Shown: positions 45,466 to 56,207 of the stretch, piece by piece
Position numbering within the stretch: position 1 is the first letter of the stretch
Layout of the letters: each line of letters starts with the position of its first letter
Origin: Sternotherus odoratus
Taxonomy: Eukaryota; Chordata; Testudines; Kinosternidae
Reading direction: 5' to 3'
DNA length: 64,000 nucleotides
Assembly (NCBI GenBank): GCA_032164245.1
Contig: JAVMKO010000003.1
Coordinates: forward strand, 12,906,651-12,970,650
The notes under the pieces: model-generated
Told to the model about the DNA's origin: nothing
Database searches by the model: none
What the model saw: the letters and a program-made list of their open reading frames with translations, nothing else
Made by a program: the position numbers and the translations under genes

Positions 45466-45975
45466 CAGGGCCGGCGACGGGGGGGTACAACGGGTAGAGC
45501 TGTACCGGGCCCCAGATTTCAGGGGGGGGCCCTGAAGTCCGAGGACCAGTACACAGCTCTACTCGTAGTCGTCCCCCCTGGGCACCGCACTGCATTTCCC
45601 CGGCTGTGTCTGGCACCGCGGCCGACTGCCTCCCGAGCCCTTCAGCCGCTGCTCGTCCCGCGCCCCAGGAGCCGCCCCTAGGCACCCCCGGCTGCAGCGC
45701 TTCATCCCCGGCTGCAGGGCTTCCCCCGCCCACCCGCATCAAGAGCCGGGCCAGCCCTTGGTGGGGGAGGGGCGGCACCACAGGACGCCCGCGGCTTCAG
45801 CGCACTGGCCGGGCGCGCTGCTCCCGAGGCACCCCCAGCTGCAGCGCTTCCCCCGCCCACCTGCAAGAGCCAGGCCAGCCCTTGGCGGGGGGGGGGGGGA
45901 CGGGACAATGCTCAGAGTAGGGGGCCCCCAAAACGCTCAGAGTAGGGGGCCCCAAAATTTCTGTCGCCAGCTCTG
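45466..45975 (+). mobile_element. hAT MITE (510 bp), perfect TSD
   Basis: Perfect 8-bp duplication TCTAAATT (45458-45465, 45976-45983). Ends CAGGGCCGGCGACGG and CTGTCGCCAGCTCTG are inverted. Same family as 16936 (opposite orientation) and 22095, sharing the AGAGCTGTACCGGGCCCC block on the left and the CAGAGTAGGGGGCCCC block on the right. The right block is duplicated here. GC-rich, with no transposase. Confidence 0.95.
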
Positions 45976-45983
45976 TCTAAATT

Positions 45984-46337
45984 TATGCTACTCACACTGA
46001 ATTTTTCTCCTTGCAAAGCAATTTGCTAGTCATTGCAACAGCAATGAGGCCATTGGTATCAAGGATTCTACAGGAACATAGGGGAGTTGTGTGCTCAGAG
46101 CCAGAGTCAAGATGATTCGATTTCTCACAAACTTTAGACGCTCACTCTTATAGCATTCTCCTCTTTTTTCTGCTAGACAAGAGTCAACATGTATCACATC
46201 CAACACCCTACTCAAGATGCTCCCTAGTCAATTACACTTATCACCTTAGTGATTGGCACAGACGTGAGGTAATCTGACTCCACTAACACTAAACATTGAT
46301 ACCTTACATTTTTTAAAGCCAAAATGCACAGAAATGA
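45984..46337. other. No gene recognised
   Basis: AT-rich, nothing identifiable. Confidence 0.5.
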
Positions 46338-46827
46338 CAATTACTAGATTCCAAGGCCAGAAGACCATTATGATCTAGTCCAGTGGTTCTCAACCTTTCC
46401 AGACTACTGTACCGCTTGCAGGAGTCTGATTTGTCTCTGGTACCCTCCCAATTTCATTTAACAAACTACTTGCTTACAAAATCAAAGATAAAAATACAGA
46501 CGTGTCACAGCACACTATTACTGACAAATTGCCAACTTTCTCATTTTTATCATAGAATTATAAAATAAGTCAATTGGAATATAAGCATTATACTTGCATT
46601 TCAGTGGATAGTATATAGAGCAGTATAAACAAGTCATTGTCTGAATGAAATTTTAGTTTGTACTGACTTTGCTAATGCTTTTTATGTAGCTTGTTGTAAA
46701 ACTAGACCAAAATCTAGATGAGTTGATGTACCCCATCGAAGACCTCTGAGTACTCTCAGGGGTACGCAGACTCCTGGTTGAGAACCACTGGGCTAGTCTG
46801 ACCACCTGTATAACACAGCCTGTAGAA
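46338..46827 (-). mobile_element. CR1 LINE 3' tail split by a hAT
   Basis: Left part 46338-46380 (AGATTCCAAGGCCAGAAGAC, ATGATCTAGTC) and right part 46791-46827 (CTAGTCTGACCACCTGTATA, ACACAGCC) join to the familiar CR1 tail when the hAT is removed. Confidence 0.88.
46381..46790. mobile_element. hAT MITE (410 bp) nested in CR1
   Basis: Ends CAGTGGTTCTCAACC and GGTTGAGAACCACTG are a perfect 15-bp inverted repeat. Flanks ATCTAGTC and GGCTAGTC agree at 6 of 8 positions. Same terminal type as 33648. Confidence 0.93.
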
Positions 46828-47785
46828 CAGGGGTCGACAACCTTCAACATTGTCATAAGCATAGAGTAGCCTAGAATTCCTGCTTACCTGTAAGGGGTTA
46901 AGAAGCTAAAAGAAACCTGGCTGGCACTTGACCAAAAGAACCAATTGAGACCGAAGATGCTTTCAAACCTGGGGGTAGGGAAAGTGCTTTGTTCGTTTTA
47001 TTCATTCGCTCTGGGCTTTCAGGGGAATCAGACCCATTTCTTCTCTCCATAACCTTCTTCTCGATAACCTTTTTAAACAGGAACAGTAAGTAGTTTAGCC
47101 AGGCATGGCTGTAGCTTATATTTGTGTTTTTTCACTTGTGAATTTCCCAGGTTTTGGGGAGATATCCTGTATTTTCTCTGCAACTTTAAAGACTCAGCAG
47201 AGCAGGGAATTCCTCTGTAGTGTGGGTTTTTCTTAGATTCTTTTTGTAAGTGTTTTCCACTGATTCTTATAGAAATATATTGTTCCTTTCTTTTTTCCTT
47301 TAATTAAAATCTTCTTTTTAAGAATCTGATTGATTTTTTCCATTGTGTAGATCCAGGCTTTTTGGATCAGGCTCACCTAGCAGGATTGGTGAGGGGTTTT
47401 CTCAAGCCTTTCCCAGGAAGGGAGGTATAGGCTTGGGAGGGGATTTTGGGGAAAGAGAGGGGGCTCCAAGTGACCCGGCCCTAGTTCTTGGAGTAACGCT
47501 TGGTGGTGGCAGCATACTGTTCCAGACACAGAAGAAACTTGTGTCTTGGGGAAGTTTTAACCTAAGCCGGTAAAATAAGCATAGGGGGTCTTTTCATGTG
47601 GGTCCCTACATCTGCATCCTAGAGTTCAGAGTGGGGAGGCAATCCTGACAGGCATGCGTGCCAGAGGTGGCATGTGAGCCGATTTCCTCTGCCTGCCCCA
47701 CTTTCACTGCCTGCCTCACTCAGCACCCGCTGCTGGCCTAGGTGTAGGGAACCCAGGCTGGCAGCGGGCTGAGACCCACCGTGCT
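46828..47785 (+). mobile_element. hAT element interrupted by an LTR
   Basis: Left end CAGGGGTCGACAACCTTC (46828-46845). After the LTR the element resumes with GGCATGCGTGCCAGAGGTGG, then a GC-rich part with GGCTGGCAGCGGGCTGAG. The joined order is the standard beginning of this hAT family. The right end is not clearly defined. Confidence 0.75.
46851..47650 (+). mobile_element. Solo LTR (~800 bp) nested in hAT
   Basis: Starts TGTCATAAGC and ends CAATCCTGACA, so the boundary is TG...CA with a TGTCA/TGACA inverted pair. Flanking 5-mers are AACAT and GGCAT; the second fits the undisturbed hAT sequence, and the first differs by two G-to-A changes. No internal retroviral genes are present, consistent with a solo LTR of an endogenous retrovirus or related LTR element. 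Confidence 0.7.
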
Positions 47786-48149
47786 TTCTATTTAAATGCA
47801 ATTATTTAATATTCATTTGAACTCAACCCCTTGCTCTTTTTGGCTGTGTAGAAACACTCCATTTGGAATGTTATGGAATGTCACCTTGAAATGTGATGTG
47901 TAGAATGGCTTGCTATAATACGCGTTTCCTCAGCTAACTCTTCAAAACAGTCTCAAATTCTGACTGCATTCCGTTTCTCTCTCTCTGTGTACACACACGC
48001 ACTGGTGTGGTAGAGTGTGTTTTTTTTTAAAGGCATGAACTTAAAATAGCTGCATTACTTACACATACCAGAGTCACAAGGGAGTTATTACCCACAACAT
48101 TCCAATCACACTTTTATTCTGTACTATCAAATACCATGAGTAAGCCACT

Positions 48150-48415
48150 CAGAGCCGGCCCACAACATTTTGGCACCTGAGGAGGGGTGCTCAAATGACA
48201 CCCCCATGCACCCTTGCTTGGGCCAAAACTTTGAAAGGCTCTCCTTCCTCCAGCACAACACTCCACCATCTCTGTGCATCTAGAGCAGAGAGAATACATC
48301 TGCACCAGCAGACAACACCATTTTCTACACTCTGGGTCCTAGTGGTGCCTTCCTCCTCCCCACTCTGGTGCCTGAGGCAGCTGCCTCAGTTTGCCTCACG
48401 GTAAGGCCATCCCTG
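48150..48415. mobile_element. hAT MITE (266 bp)
   Basis: Target duplication AAGCCACT / AAGTCACT (48142-48149, 48416-48423; one change). Ends CAGAGCCGGCCCACAAC and TAAGGCCATCCCTG are imperfect inverted repeats. Interior has CCTGAGGCAGCTGCCTCAG, a near-perfect palindrome. Confidence 0.88.
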
Positions 48416-48452
48416 AAGTCACTTATTTTTTTAAATGTTTAAGGCAGTTTTA

Positions 48453-48548
48453 GGCGCAGGGACTGACATTTATTTTACATATTTCTACAGTACCTAGCAC
48501 AGTGGGGTCCAGACCTCCTTTGCTTCTAGGCACTACCACAATAAGTGT
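48453..48548 (+). mobile_element. SINE 3' tail (plus)
   Basis: GCGCAGGGACTGACATTTAT, CAGTACCTAGCACAGTGGGG, GGCACTACCACAATAAGTG. Confidence 0.88.
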
Positions 48549-49150
48549 TACAAAAAATAGCTCCACTACATCTTTTATTACCCCTCCATTTGTAAAGCCA
48601 AGTACCTTCATTTTCAAAACTCCCACTGGCTTTAAGGGAAGCAGGAGTGAACAGTTAGTATGGGAGAAAGTCACTGAGGGTGGCCAAACTATTGCAGTAC
48701 TGAATTTAGATAAATAATGAAGAGGAATGATACAGACTAATTTTCATAACTTGATTCACTATTCAATGAATTGCTTCTGTAAACATACATCTCAGCCCAT
48801 GAATCACTCACAAACTATTTGCTGCAACTATTGCTTTAAAACATTCACTCTACATAATTTGCTATTCATAATGTAGGATTGGTCACTTAACGCACACAGC
48901 ATAGTTTCTGCTCCTTGAATTAAACTTTCCCAGCCTCAGAATGAGCTTTCAAGATGGATGCACAAACGCTTCCAGTATTAATACTCGTGCAATTATTCAC
49001 AACACCTTTTCTTTCCTCAAAGGTTTGCATGAAGAAACGACTGCGCTCTGAAAATGCTTGTGGAAAGCCAACCAAGGCTGCAAGGATCACCAAAGTCAAG
49101 TTTGCAGCTTTTATGCAAACAAATGTTCTCCTACACTTTTCTTTTTGCAG

Positions 49151-49263
49151 GACCTTCCGAGATGGCTGAGCACATGAGCAAAATCTGCAACGATTTAGAA
49201 TTCACCAGTTTGCAAACATTGCTGGAAACGTTGAGCAGTCGGTCTTCAATAGCAATGACCTAG
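49151..49263 (+). other. Possible terminal coding exon (weak)
   Basis: A good-looking splice acceptor (CACTTTTCTTTTTGCAG, ending at 49150) precedes an open frame GPSEMAEHMSKICNDLEF then TSLQTLLETLSSRSSIAMT and a stop. The 37-residue peptide is amphipathic and looks protein-like, and the flanks are not a repeat that I recognise. I cannot name a family, and one short frame is poor evidence. It could equally be chance or a transposase remnant. Confidence 0.2.
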
Positions 49264-49903
49264 TTCAATCAACCATGAATTATTTCCCCACTGAAAGAAT
49301 GTTAAGACCTGAACAACTCGAGGAGAGAGAAGTTTTTGGACAAACATTCTTAAAACACTGGCTCTGGCTGGATTTAGCATTGAGGAGCAGAATGCAACAC
49401 CCCACTGGAATAACTGGAACTCTTTGATAGGAACACTCTGTACCCTCGTTATCCTAGGTACTATACTGCGACACTCTGTACCCCATGTTCACCACTTTTA
49501 TCTGGTTAGGTTGTATTTTGTTCAAAGTATGACCTGTGAGGTATCATTGGAAAATTCAGTCTGCTGAATATTATTATTCTGTTGAAATGTGTGTAACCAC
49601 ACTGCATGTAAAACTATGAGATTTTTCTATAGGATTATTATGGAAATATGTTGCAATTCTGGGTAAAACCACAAACCAATTTCTGAGAGACAAAACTGGC
49701 ACACCAGCAAAGTGCGAAAGGTCCATTACTACTTAATTGGCTATTCACCAGCGAGGGGGAAGGGGGAGGTATAAACAAAGAATTTACATTTCATCCCAGA
49801 AAGTCTACTGTGAACCTGAGATTTGAAGTCTGTACCCTGGTGGGGGGTAGTCCTCAAAGAAGGAAGTGGGATATAAAAATGGGAGACTGACCTCTACCTC
49901 AGA

Positions 49904-50039
49904 TGCCACTGCTTGCATCCGACGAAGTGGGTATTAGCCCATGAAAGCTTATGCTCCAATACTTTAGTTAGTCTTTAAGGTGCCACAGGACTCTTTGTTA
50001 CCTCTGCTATTCCAGACTAACACGGCTACCTCTCTGATT
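49904..50039 (+). mobile_element. Short PLE tail insert (136 bp), perfect TSD
   Basis: Flanked by a perfect 12-bp duplication CTCTACCTCAGA (49892-49903, 50040-50051). It consists of only TGCCACTGCTT, the hammerhead-like module, TTAGTCTTTAAGGTGCCACA and the ACTAACACGGCTACCTCTC terminus plus TGATT. Confidence 0.95.
49915..49954 (+). ncRNA. Hammerhead-like motif, CCGACGA type
   Basis: GCAT, CCGACGA, A, GTGGG...CCCAT (last pair G-U), GAAA, GCTT, ATGC. The U4-to-C change and a wobble closing pair of stem II. Confidence 0.7.
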
Positions 50040-50679
50040 CTCTACCTCAGAGAAGCACCACTGAACTGAGGGAGTGCTCCAGACCTGGAGGTTTTCAAGC
50101 CAGTACAGACTACAGTAAGCTCTTGGTGAGAGTCTTTTTTCTTGCTTTTAAACCAATTAGTCTTGGTAAAGTTTAGGAGTTAGCTTGCATCTTTATCCTT
50201 TTATTTCTTTTGTAAGACATCCTGACATATGTGTCTATACTTGTAATCACTTAAAGTCTATCTTTCACTAGTTAATAAACTTGTTTTATTGTTTAATCTA
50301 AACCAGTGTGCTTTGGTTGAAGTGCTTGGGTATCTCTACTTAGGTCAACAAGCCTGACGGACAATCATTTTCCTTTGCTGAAATGACAGACTATCTATGA
50401 GCTTACGCTGAATAGTGTAAGATGTGAATTTCTGGGAAGAAAGCCTGGGAATGGGGATATGTGGGTGTCACCTTTATGTAAGTCATGGATGGCTGGGCAT
50501 AACGTTCATGTACACAGCTGGGAGCGACTTCTCATGCAGGTGGCTATGAGTGAGCAGAGCATGAATGGGTTTGCTGTTCACCAGCAAAGCCATCCCAGGC
50601 TGGAGAGTCCAAATTGCACCTTAGGGAATGAGAGGTTACCCGGCCGGGAAGAGCTTACAGTCCAATGAGTGTACCATGT

Positions 50680-51236
50680 TAAGTTACCACTGCTTTAGGT
50701 TTTGAAAACCCTGGATAACAACATCTGCACCTCACCTATTTTACTAAGGACCTAATTCTGCCACCCTGAGTGAGCATGAGTCCAAAAATCACATTATAAA
50801 AGACTTATGTGCACCGGGTTGGTATGTATGAGAACACGTCTTCCCCTATTTGCTATCCCCCAATAACTAGTATCCTGCTACTTTCTAATAACTGAAGAAG
50901 TTCTTTTGCAGCTATAGAAGTGGTATCCTGTAACTCTGGTAGAGAAGATCCAGGATTCAATCTCTGATGAGACAGTTATATCCAACATGCAGCAAGCAAG
51001 GTTCAGTAAAGAAACATGAACAGTGTTTTAAAGCAAACCATTATTTAATGATTTACCTATTAAAAGCTCTTGGATTTTATAAAACTTTTACTGCTAGTAA
51101 AATTTACATTTCAGAGGCCTCTGGACAAAGATTTCTTAGATAGTTCATTTGGAAAAGAAAAAAAAAGTGAACCAAAACCTTACTAATTAAAAAATGATCA
51201 GCTTTATTATACTTACACACTTAAACACAAGGCTAT
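50680..51236. other. No gene recognised
   Basis: AT-rich, nothing identifiable. Confidence 0.5.
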
Positions 51237-51515
51237 GCCCTGGTCTACACTAGGAGGAGGGATCGATCTAAGATATGGGAATAGTGTAGCTGATGTCAAT
51301 GTATTTAGGTTGACTTACTGGGGTGTTTTCACGGCACTGAGTTGACTGCTGCCTCTCCCTCGTTGACTCTGTTTGTGCCTCTCATGGCGGTGGACTTCCG
51401 GAGTCGACACGAGAGCGCTCGGGGATCAAGTTATCGCGTCAGACTAGACGCAATAAATCAACCCCCAAAAGATCAGTTGTTACCCGCCGATTCAGCTAGT
51501 AGCGTAGATCTGCCC
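51237..51515 (-). mobile_element. Multi-hairpin PIF/Harbinger-like MITE, copy 3
   Basis: GCCCTGGTCTACACTAGG left end and GTAGCGTAGATCTGCCC right end. Inside, CGTTGACTC, GGACTTCCGGAGTCGACACG and ATCAAGTTATCGCGTCAGAC / ACGCAATAAATCAACCC follow the family order. The most diverged of the five copies. Confidence 0.85.
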
Positions 51516-51835
51516 ACAGAGTTGAAACACTGAGCTTTGGGTGTTATGGGGTGAGGAATTTAAAAGACCTTCTCTCTCTCCACAACCACCTCCCCTTAAT
51601 ATGCAACTACACTCCCTATTGGAAGCGGGCAACAATTTTTTGCCACATAGTAAAATTTGCCAAAACTGCATTTTTTTTTCAGGATAATGAGAGCATTCAC
51701 AAGTTCAAGGCAAATTCTGCCAATACTTTTGGCCAAGAAACAACAAGGAGTTTTATTTTTATTTAAGCCAAATAGTTCATTTCAACCATTATGAAAAAAA
51801 CATTTTGACTTTTGAAATTTAACTATACTTATTTA

Positions 51836-51895
51836 ATAGAATCCTAGAAGAGGTCAGCTAGTCCAACCCCCCTGCTCAAAGCAGGACCAAACCCA
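51836..51895 (-). mobile_element. CR1 3' tail stub, minus strand
   Basis: AATAGAATCCTAGAAGAGGT and TAGTCCAACCCCCCTGCTCA. Only about 60 bp. Confidence 0.85.
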
Positions 51896-52185
51896 ACATG
51901 TTTAGGCAACAGGCAACTACAGGATATGGTAGATAACAATGGAGACAAAACTGGGCTTATATGTTTAAGTCTTGGATTTAGGCACCAAATAATGGCGAAA
52001 GACCTAAAAAGAGAACAAAAAAAGTTCCATTTTGGGTTTGTTTTTAATCCAAAATGAATGATGTCTTCAAAAGATTCAGTTTCACTATAAAACTAAGTGA
52101 ATTTGGGGCAGAGGGATTTTTCAGTTTGGTTCCCAAACCAAATCAACCACCAAAACACCACAATTAGTTTCTCAGCTCTACTCCC
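51896..52185. other. No gene recognised
   Basis: AT-rich text with AATTTTTT-type words that looks like decayed repeat. Confidence 0.4.
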
Positions 52186-52290
52186 TAGCCCACGAAAGCT
52201 TATGCTTCAATACTTTAGTTAGTCTTTAAGGTGACACAGGACTCTTTGTTACCTCTGCTATTCCAGACTAACAGGGCTACCTCTCTCATT
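52186..52290 (+). mobile_element. PLE 3' tail, truncated inside the hammerhead
   Basis: Starts at AGCCCACGAAAGCTTATGC (the 3' half of the hammerhead-like module, 52187-52205), then TTAGTCTTTAAGGTGACACA and ACTAACAGGGCTACCTCTC. No target duplication seen. Confidence 0.88.
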
Positions 52291-52725
52291 AAGAGCAACA
52301 AGTTACCCTCTGGCTCTCCCTAGTGGATCTTGAGCAAGCACATACTTTCAGAGGTTGAAAGATACAATGGATAACTCATTTCCTTTCTTTGCACGTTTCC
52401 ATTTCTGTCATCAGCCAAAATGCCACTCAAGAAGGGACATTTTGCACAGTATCTCCCCAGCAGCTTGAAACTGTGAATGGCTGGAAACTGCAGGGGACAG
52501 ATGGTCTGTTCCAACCTGCTCTTCTGCTGCCTTTATTCTGCTGCCTCTCATTCTGGGGGAGAGGTTGTACTCTAGGTGGAGCTGATGTTAGTTTTCAGCA
52601 AGATTAATTTCAATAGCTTAAAAGTTGCCTCCTGGGTGTCACATATTTGTTCCTGTTCTGTGGCGGTGTTTTGCTGGTCGGTTGTTCACTTGCTGGGTTT
52701 TTTTGCTTCTATTTCAGGTCATGAT

Positions 52726-53140
52726 ATTAGATTCATAGCTGAAGGCCAGAAAGGACCATTTAATCTGACATCCCGTCTAGCGCACACGATTAAAATCTCA
52801 CCTAGTAACCCTTGGAGTAAGCCCAATAACCTGTGTTTGGCTAAAGCATAATTTCTAGAAAGGCAACCAGTTTTAATTTGAAGGCATAAAGAAATGGAGA
52901 ATCCACCACTTCCCTGGGTACTTTATTCCAATGGTTAATCATCCACATTGTTAAAAATTCATGCCTTGTTTCTAATTTGAATTTGTCTGGCGTCTTCCAG
53001 CCACCATTGGGTCTTGCTAAACCCCTTCTGTGCTAGATTAAAGAGCCTATTCAGATCCAGCATTTGATCCCCATGAAGGTCCTGATGTAGTGTAATCCTT
53101 GTAGTTTATCAAAAAGAATGAACAGATTGAGCTCCTTAAG
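52726..53140 (-). mobile_element. CR1 LINE 3' region, minus strand
   Basis: AGATTCATAGCTGAAGGCCA, GGAGAATCCACCACTTCCCT, TTTCTAATTTGAATTTGTCT and AACAGATTGAGCTCCTTAAG follow the CR1 order of 3621 and 28300. Confidence 0.9.
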
Positions 53141-53394
53141 GGCTTGCCTACGTGGTGCAATAGTGTGATCAGCAGGGGTGTGAAGTGTAGAGCACTGTAA
53201 TGTAAATGTAAAGTGGAGGCACACAAAACTAGCCAATTTTCAAAAGTGTTGGCTTTGGGGCCTGATTTTCAGAGAAGCTGAGGATCTGTAGCTCATATAG
53301 ACTTCATTAGAGTGGTGGGGGCTTTCCTCTGGACGTCAGGCCTCTACCGATCTCAGACTGAGTACCCCCAAGAAACACTAAGAGGTGCAGAATT

Positions 53395-53515
53395 AGAGAC
53401 CACTTTTGACAATACGAGCCTAAGTGACTTGCACAAGGAGACAGAGGGAGGTAGTGTCAGAGCCAAGATTAGAACTCATGAGTGCCTGATCAGTGCTCAG
53501 AGCCCTCCACCATGC
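53395..53515 (-). mobile_element. SINE fragment, minus strand
   Basis: CTAAGTGACTTGCACAAGGA, GTGTCAGAGCCAAGATTAGA and ACTCATGAGTGCCTGATCAG are the reverse complement of the SINE head/CORE region. Confidence 0.8.
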
Positions 53516-54755
53516 CTCATTACAGACTTTATACAATGTTTTCTTCAGTATGCTAGTCGGAGAACAAACTCCACTCTTTCATATAAATGTCAGATTTGAA
53601 ATCTGAGGGGAAATAAAGCTGAGGTTTGTCTTTTATATATTACTTATTTCAGTTACCTTAAGTTTCTCACACACCTGCCTTCCCCCACTCCCTACTTTTT
53701 ACTAGCTAATATTTTTCCCTTATAAGCACACTTTTTATTATGTAAAATCATAATGGCTCACCAATCTCACTCCATACATCTTGCAGTTGTAGTTAGAAGC
53801 AGTACTGCTTCTGTTGGATTGTATCGGTGAAGCTGATTTCTAGAAGAAGTCCCTCTCAGGTTCCAGACTCTCAAATATAGTAATTTTTAGCTCAGCAAAA
53901 ATTCTTCTTCTCATATTTTAGTATGATGGTTAACCAAAGCGGTCACAGACGACACACACAGAGAGCGATGCTGAAAGAATTTGTGGGATCAGTGTTTGAA
54001 ATACAAAAAGTTTAAAAAAATGCAATTTGTTTTATGGAACAGTTGTTACTCCAAACACCAAGAGAGGGCTGGATAATCACTGTATAGCTACATTGACAAT
54101 GACACAAATTCTCTTAAAACCACAGAGAAATTGCTTTACATTTGAACTCTTCCCCCCTGAGCACATAGCTATCAAGATCCTCATTCTCTCTCCCTGTTCT
54201 CCACCTCAAAAACGCTGAGCAGATCAAGGAAAAGCAAGGTCCCCCTAGCTCTCGGTAATGCAAGTTATGTACACACGACCCTACAAGAGACTAGAGCACC
54301 TAATTTCATTCTTAACAGTAGTGCATAAAATATGAAATTTAGCTGGAATATAAAAATATATATTTAACTAGACAGGTTGGATTGTTCAAAATGGGCGAAA
54401 GGCATAAAGTGTTTATCTGATCAGGTAAAGAAGCTAGGAAAACAAATCAACCCCTGCTCTCCCCCACCCCCACTATGGGAATGAAAGAAAAAAAATCTAA
54501 TTGGCTTCTGTTGTGCTTGAACCAAAACAAAAGCTCCTGGTGAGGTGACAGTTGTTTTAGCAACAGACCAACACATTGTTCAGATGGGAGAAAGTGTCCA
54601 TCCTGCCAGATTTATTGTGGGAAGAGGGTGGGGGGATAATATTGGCACCTGGAAGCAGCTGCTGATGCAGCCATTGCCTCATTTTCCTTCCAATGGGATA
54701 GTTTAGGGCAGCTAAACCCAAACTTTCCCCCTTCCAGGCTAAATTCCAAAGGAAA
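53516..54755. other. No gene recognised
   Basis: AT-rich, short frames only. Confidence 0.5.
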
Positions 54756-54757
54756 TA

Positions 54758-55325
54758 CCGTATTTTTCGCCCTATAAGACGCACTTTTTCTTCCCCAAAA
54801 CGGGGGGGAAAAAGTTGGTGCGTCTTATAGGGCGAATGCAAAAAAAAAAAAAAAAAGAAAAAAAAAAAAAAGCGCCTCGCTCTCCCGTCCCCGCCGCGCG
54901 GGCGGGCTGCCGAGGTTCCCCCCTCCCCGCCGGACAAAAAAAAAAAAAAAAAAAAGCGCCTCGCTCTGCCGTCCCCGACGCGCGGGCGGGCTGCCGGGAG
55001 CGTCCCGGTTCCCCCCTCCCCGCCGCGGGCGCGCTCCCGGCAGCCCGCCCGCGGCGGGGAGGGGGGAACCGGGACGCTCCCGGCAGCCCGCCCGTGGCGG
55101 GGACGGCAGAGCGAGGCGCTTTTTTTTTTTTTTTTTTGTCCGGCGGGGAGGGGGGAACCTCGGCAGCCCAGCCCGCGGCAGGGAGGGGGGAACCTCGGCA
55201 GCCCGCCCGCGCGGCGGGGACGGGAGAGCGAGGCACTTTTTTTTTTTTTTTTTTTCCCGGATTTTTTATTTAAAAATGAGGGGGCGTCTTATAGGACGGA
55301 GCGTCCTATAAGACGAAAAATACGG
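54758..55325. mobile_element. TA-flanked foldback DNA transposon (568 bp)
   Basis: Ends CCGTATTTTTCGCCCTATAA and TTATAAGACGAAAAATACGG (inverted pair) with TA on both sides (54756-54757, 55326-55327), as in Tc1/mariner- or IS630-like elements. Left sub-hairpin 54766-54836, right sub-hairpin 55285-55315 (14-bp perfect arms, 3-nt loop). The centre (about 54840-55258) is a near-palindrome of A-runs, GCGCCTCGCTCTCCCG-type and GGGCGGGCTGCCG-type blocks and T-runs. Non-coding; predicted 120-150 residue frames are artefacts of the palindrome. Confidence 0.88.
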
Positions 55326-55587
55326 TAAGAGAAGTCCCTAGTCCAGTCACCAAGCTCTGTAGACTTCCCTACCCTTCTTCTTCTACCTAGGAGCCCACAT
55401 AAAACATCCTCAAGCCCAGACTTACCCTTCCTGCTTTTTCTTTTCCATGCAGTTCCTTCCAAAGCTCCCACTACTTCAACATCCCTGCACCTAGCAAGAG
55501 AAGGAAGCCATTTTGACACAGTCCTTCCCAGCATACCATGCTGTAGAGCCTGCAACTCCCATCAATCTCAGGAACTACAGCCACATA

Positions 55588-55706
55588 GGGTGACCAGATG
55601 TCCCAATTGAATAGGGACAGTCCCGATTTTGGGGTCTTTTGCTTACATACGCTCCTATTACCCCCACCCCCTGTCCCGATTTTTCACATTTGCTGTCTGG
55701 TCACCC
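55588..55706. mobile_element. Tc1/mariner-like MITE (119 bp)
   Basis: GGGTGACCAGATGTCCC left and GTCTGGTCACCC right, flanked by TA on both sides (55586-55587, 55707-55708). Interior carries GGGACAGTCCCGATTTTGGG and CCTGTCCCGATTTTTCAC. Confidence 0.92.
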
Positions 55707-56098
55707 TAAGCCACCAGAATTGCACCTGTTGTGGCTTGAAACCAGGCCCTCAATCTATTGAAATCAGAAGAGTTAAACAGATGCAACTGACTCTAGTTTC
55801 TGCTTTCAGTCTTGTACATTAGGAGAAACAGGGTTCTACTGTGTGTAGCTATATTCGTGTTGTCAGGATAGGGCTGTAACTATTCACATAACTAGACAGT
55901 AGCAACTTTTCTTTCTTTTTTTTTTCTGCCTAGATTAATCCAAGTTTCATTTGCTTTGGATTGAATTTCAAGTTATATATACAATTGAATTCCTCTCATC
56001 CAAACACTAACCACTGGTTAAACTAATTTTAACCAAAACCTTATTTTTATCTAGAGAAGGATTTTCAAAAAAGGTATAATTGGCAGTTTTGGCATCTA

Positions 56099-56207
56099 GG
56101 GTAAACTTTTTCAAATTGCCTAGAGTGCATTAGGAGCTTAGGAGAAAAATCAGATCGACTGAAAATTTTACCCTAACTCACTCTAGGCAATTTGAAAAAA
56201 TGTACCC
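56099..56207. repeat. Long hairpin (29-bp arms)
   Basis: Left arm GGGTAAACTTTTTCAAATTG CCTAGAGTG (56099-56127) and right arm CACTCTAGG...TGTACCC (56179-56207) match at 27 of 29 positions. Surrounding text (56040-56440) resembles an old interspersed repeat with TCTTTGAAAAATGG words. Confidence 0.85.

Larger units (their letters stand above)
49467..50676 (+). mobile_element. LTR (~1.2 kb) interrupted by a PLE insert
   Basis: Starts TGCGACACTCTGTACCCCAT and ends near GAGTGTACCA. The ends GACAC / GTGTAC are roughly inverted and TG...CA bounded. AATAAA at 50274-50279 lies in TAGTTAATAAACTTGTTTTA, a plausible polyadenylation signal in R. Blocks such as CAGTTCACCAGCAAAGCCAT do not encode anything. 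No internal gag/pol is attached, so it is probably a solo LTR. It is split at 49904-50039. Confidence 0.6.

Noticed and set aside
46851..47650. Full endogenous retrovirus
   Set aside because: Only one LTR-like unit is present, with no internal gag, pol or env and hAT sequence directly on both sides.
54772..55273. Basic Arg/Ala/Lys-rich frames of about 150 codons on both strands
   Set aside because: They mirror each other because the DNA is a near-palindrome with A/T runs inside a DNA transposon.
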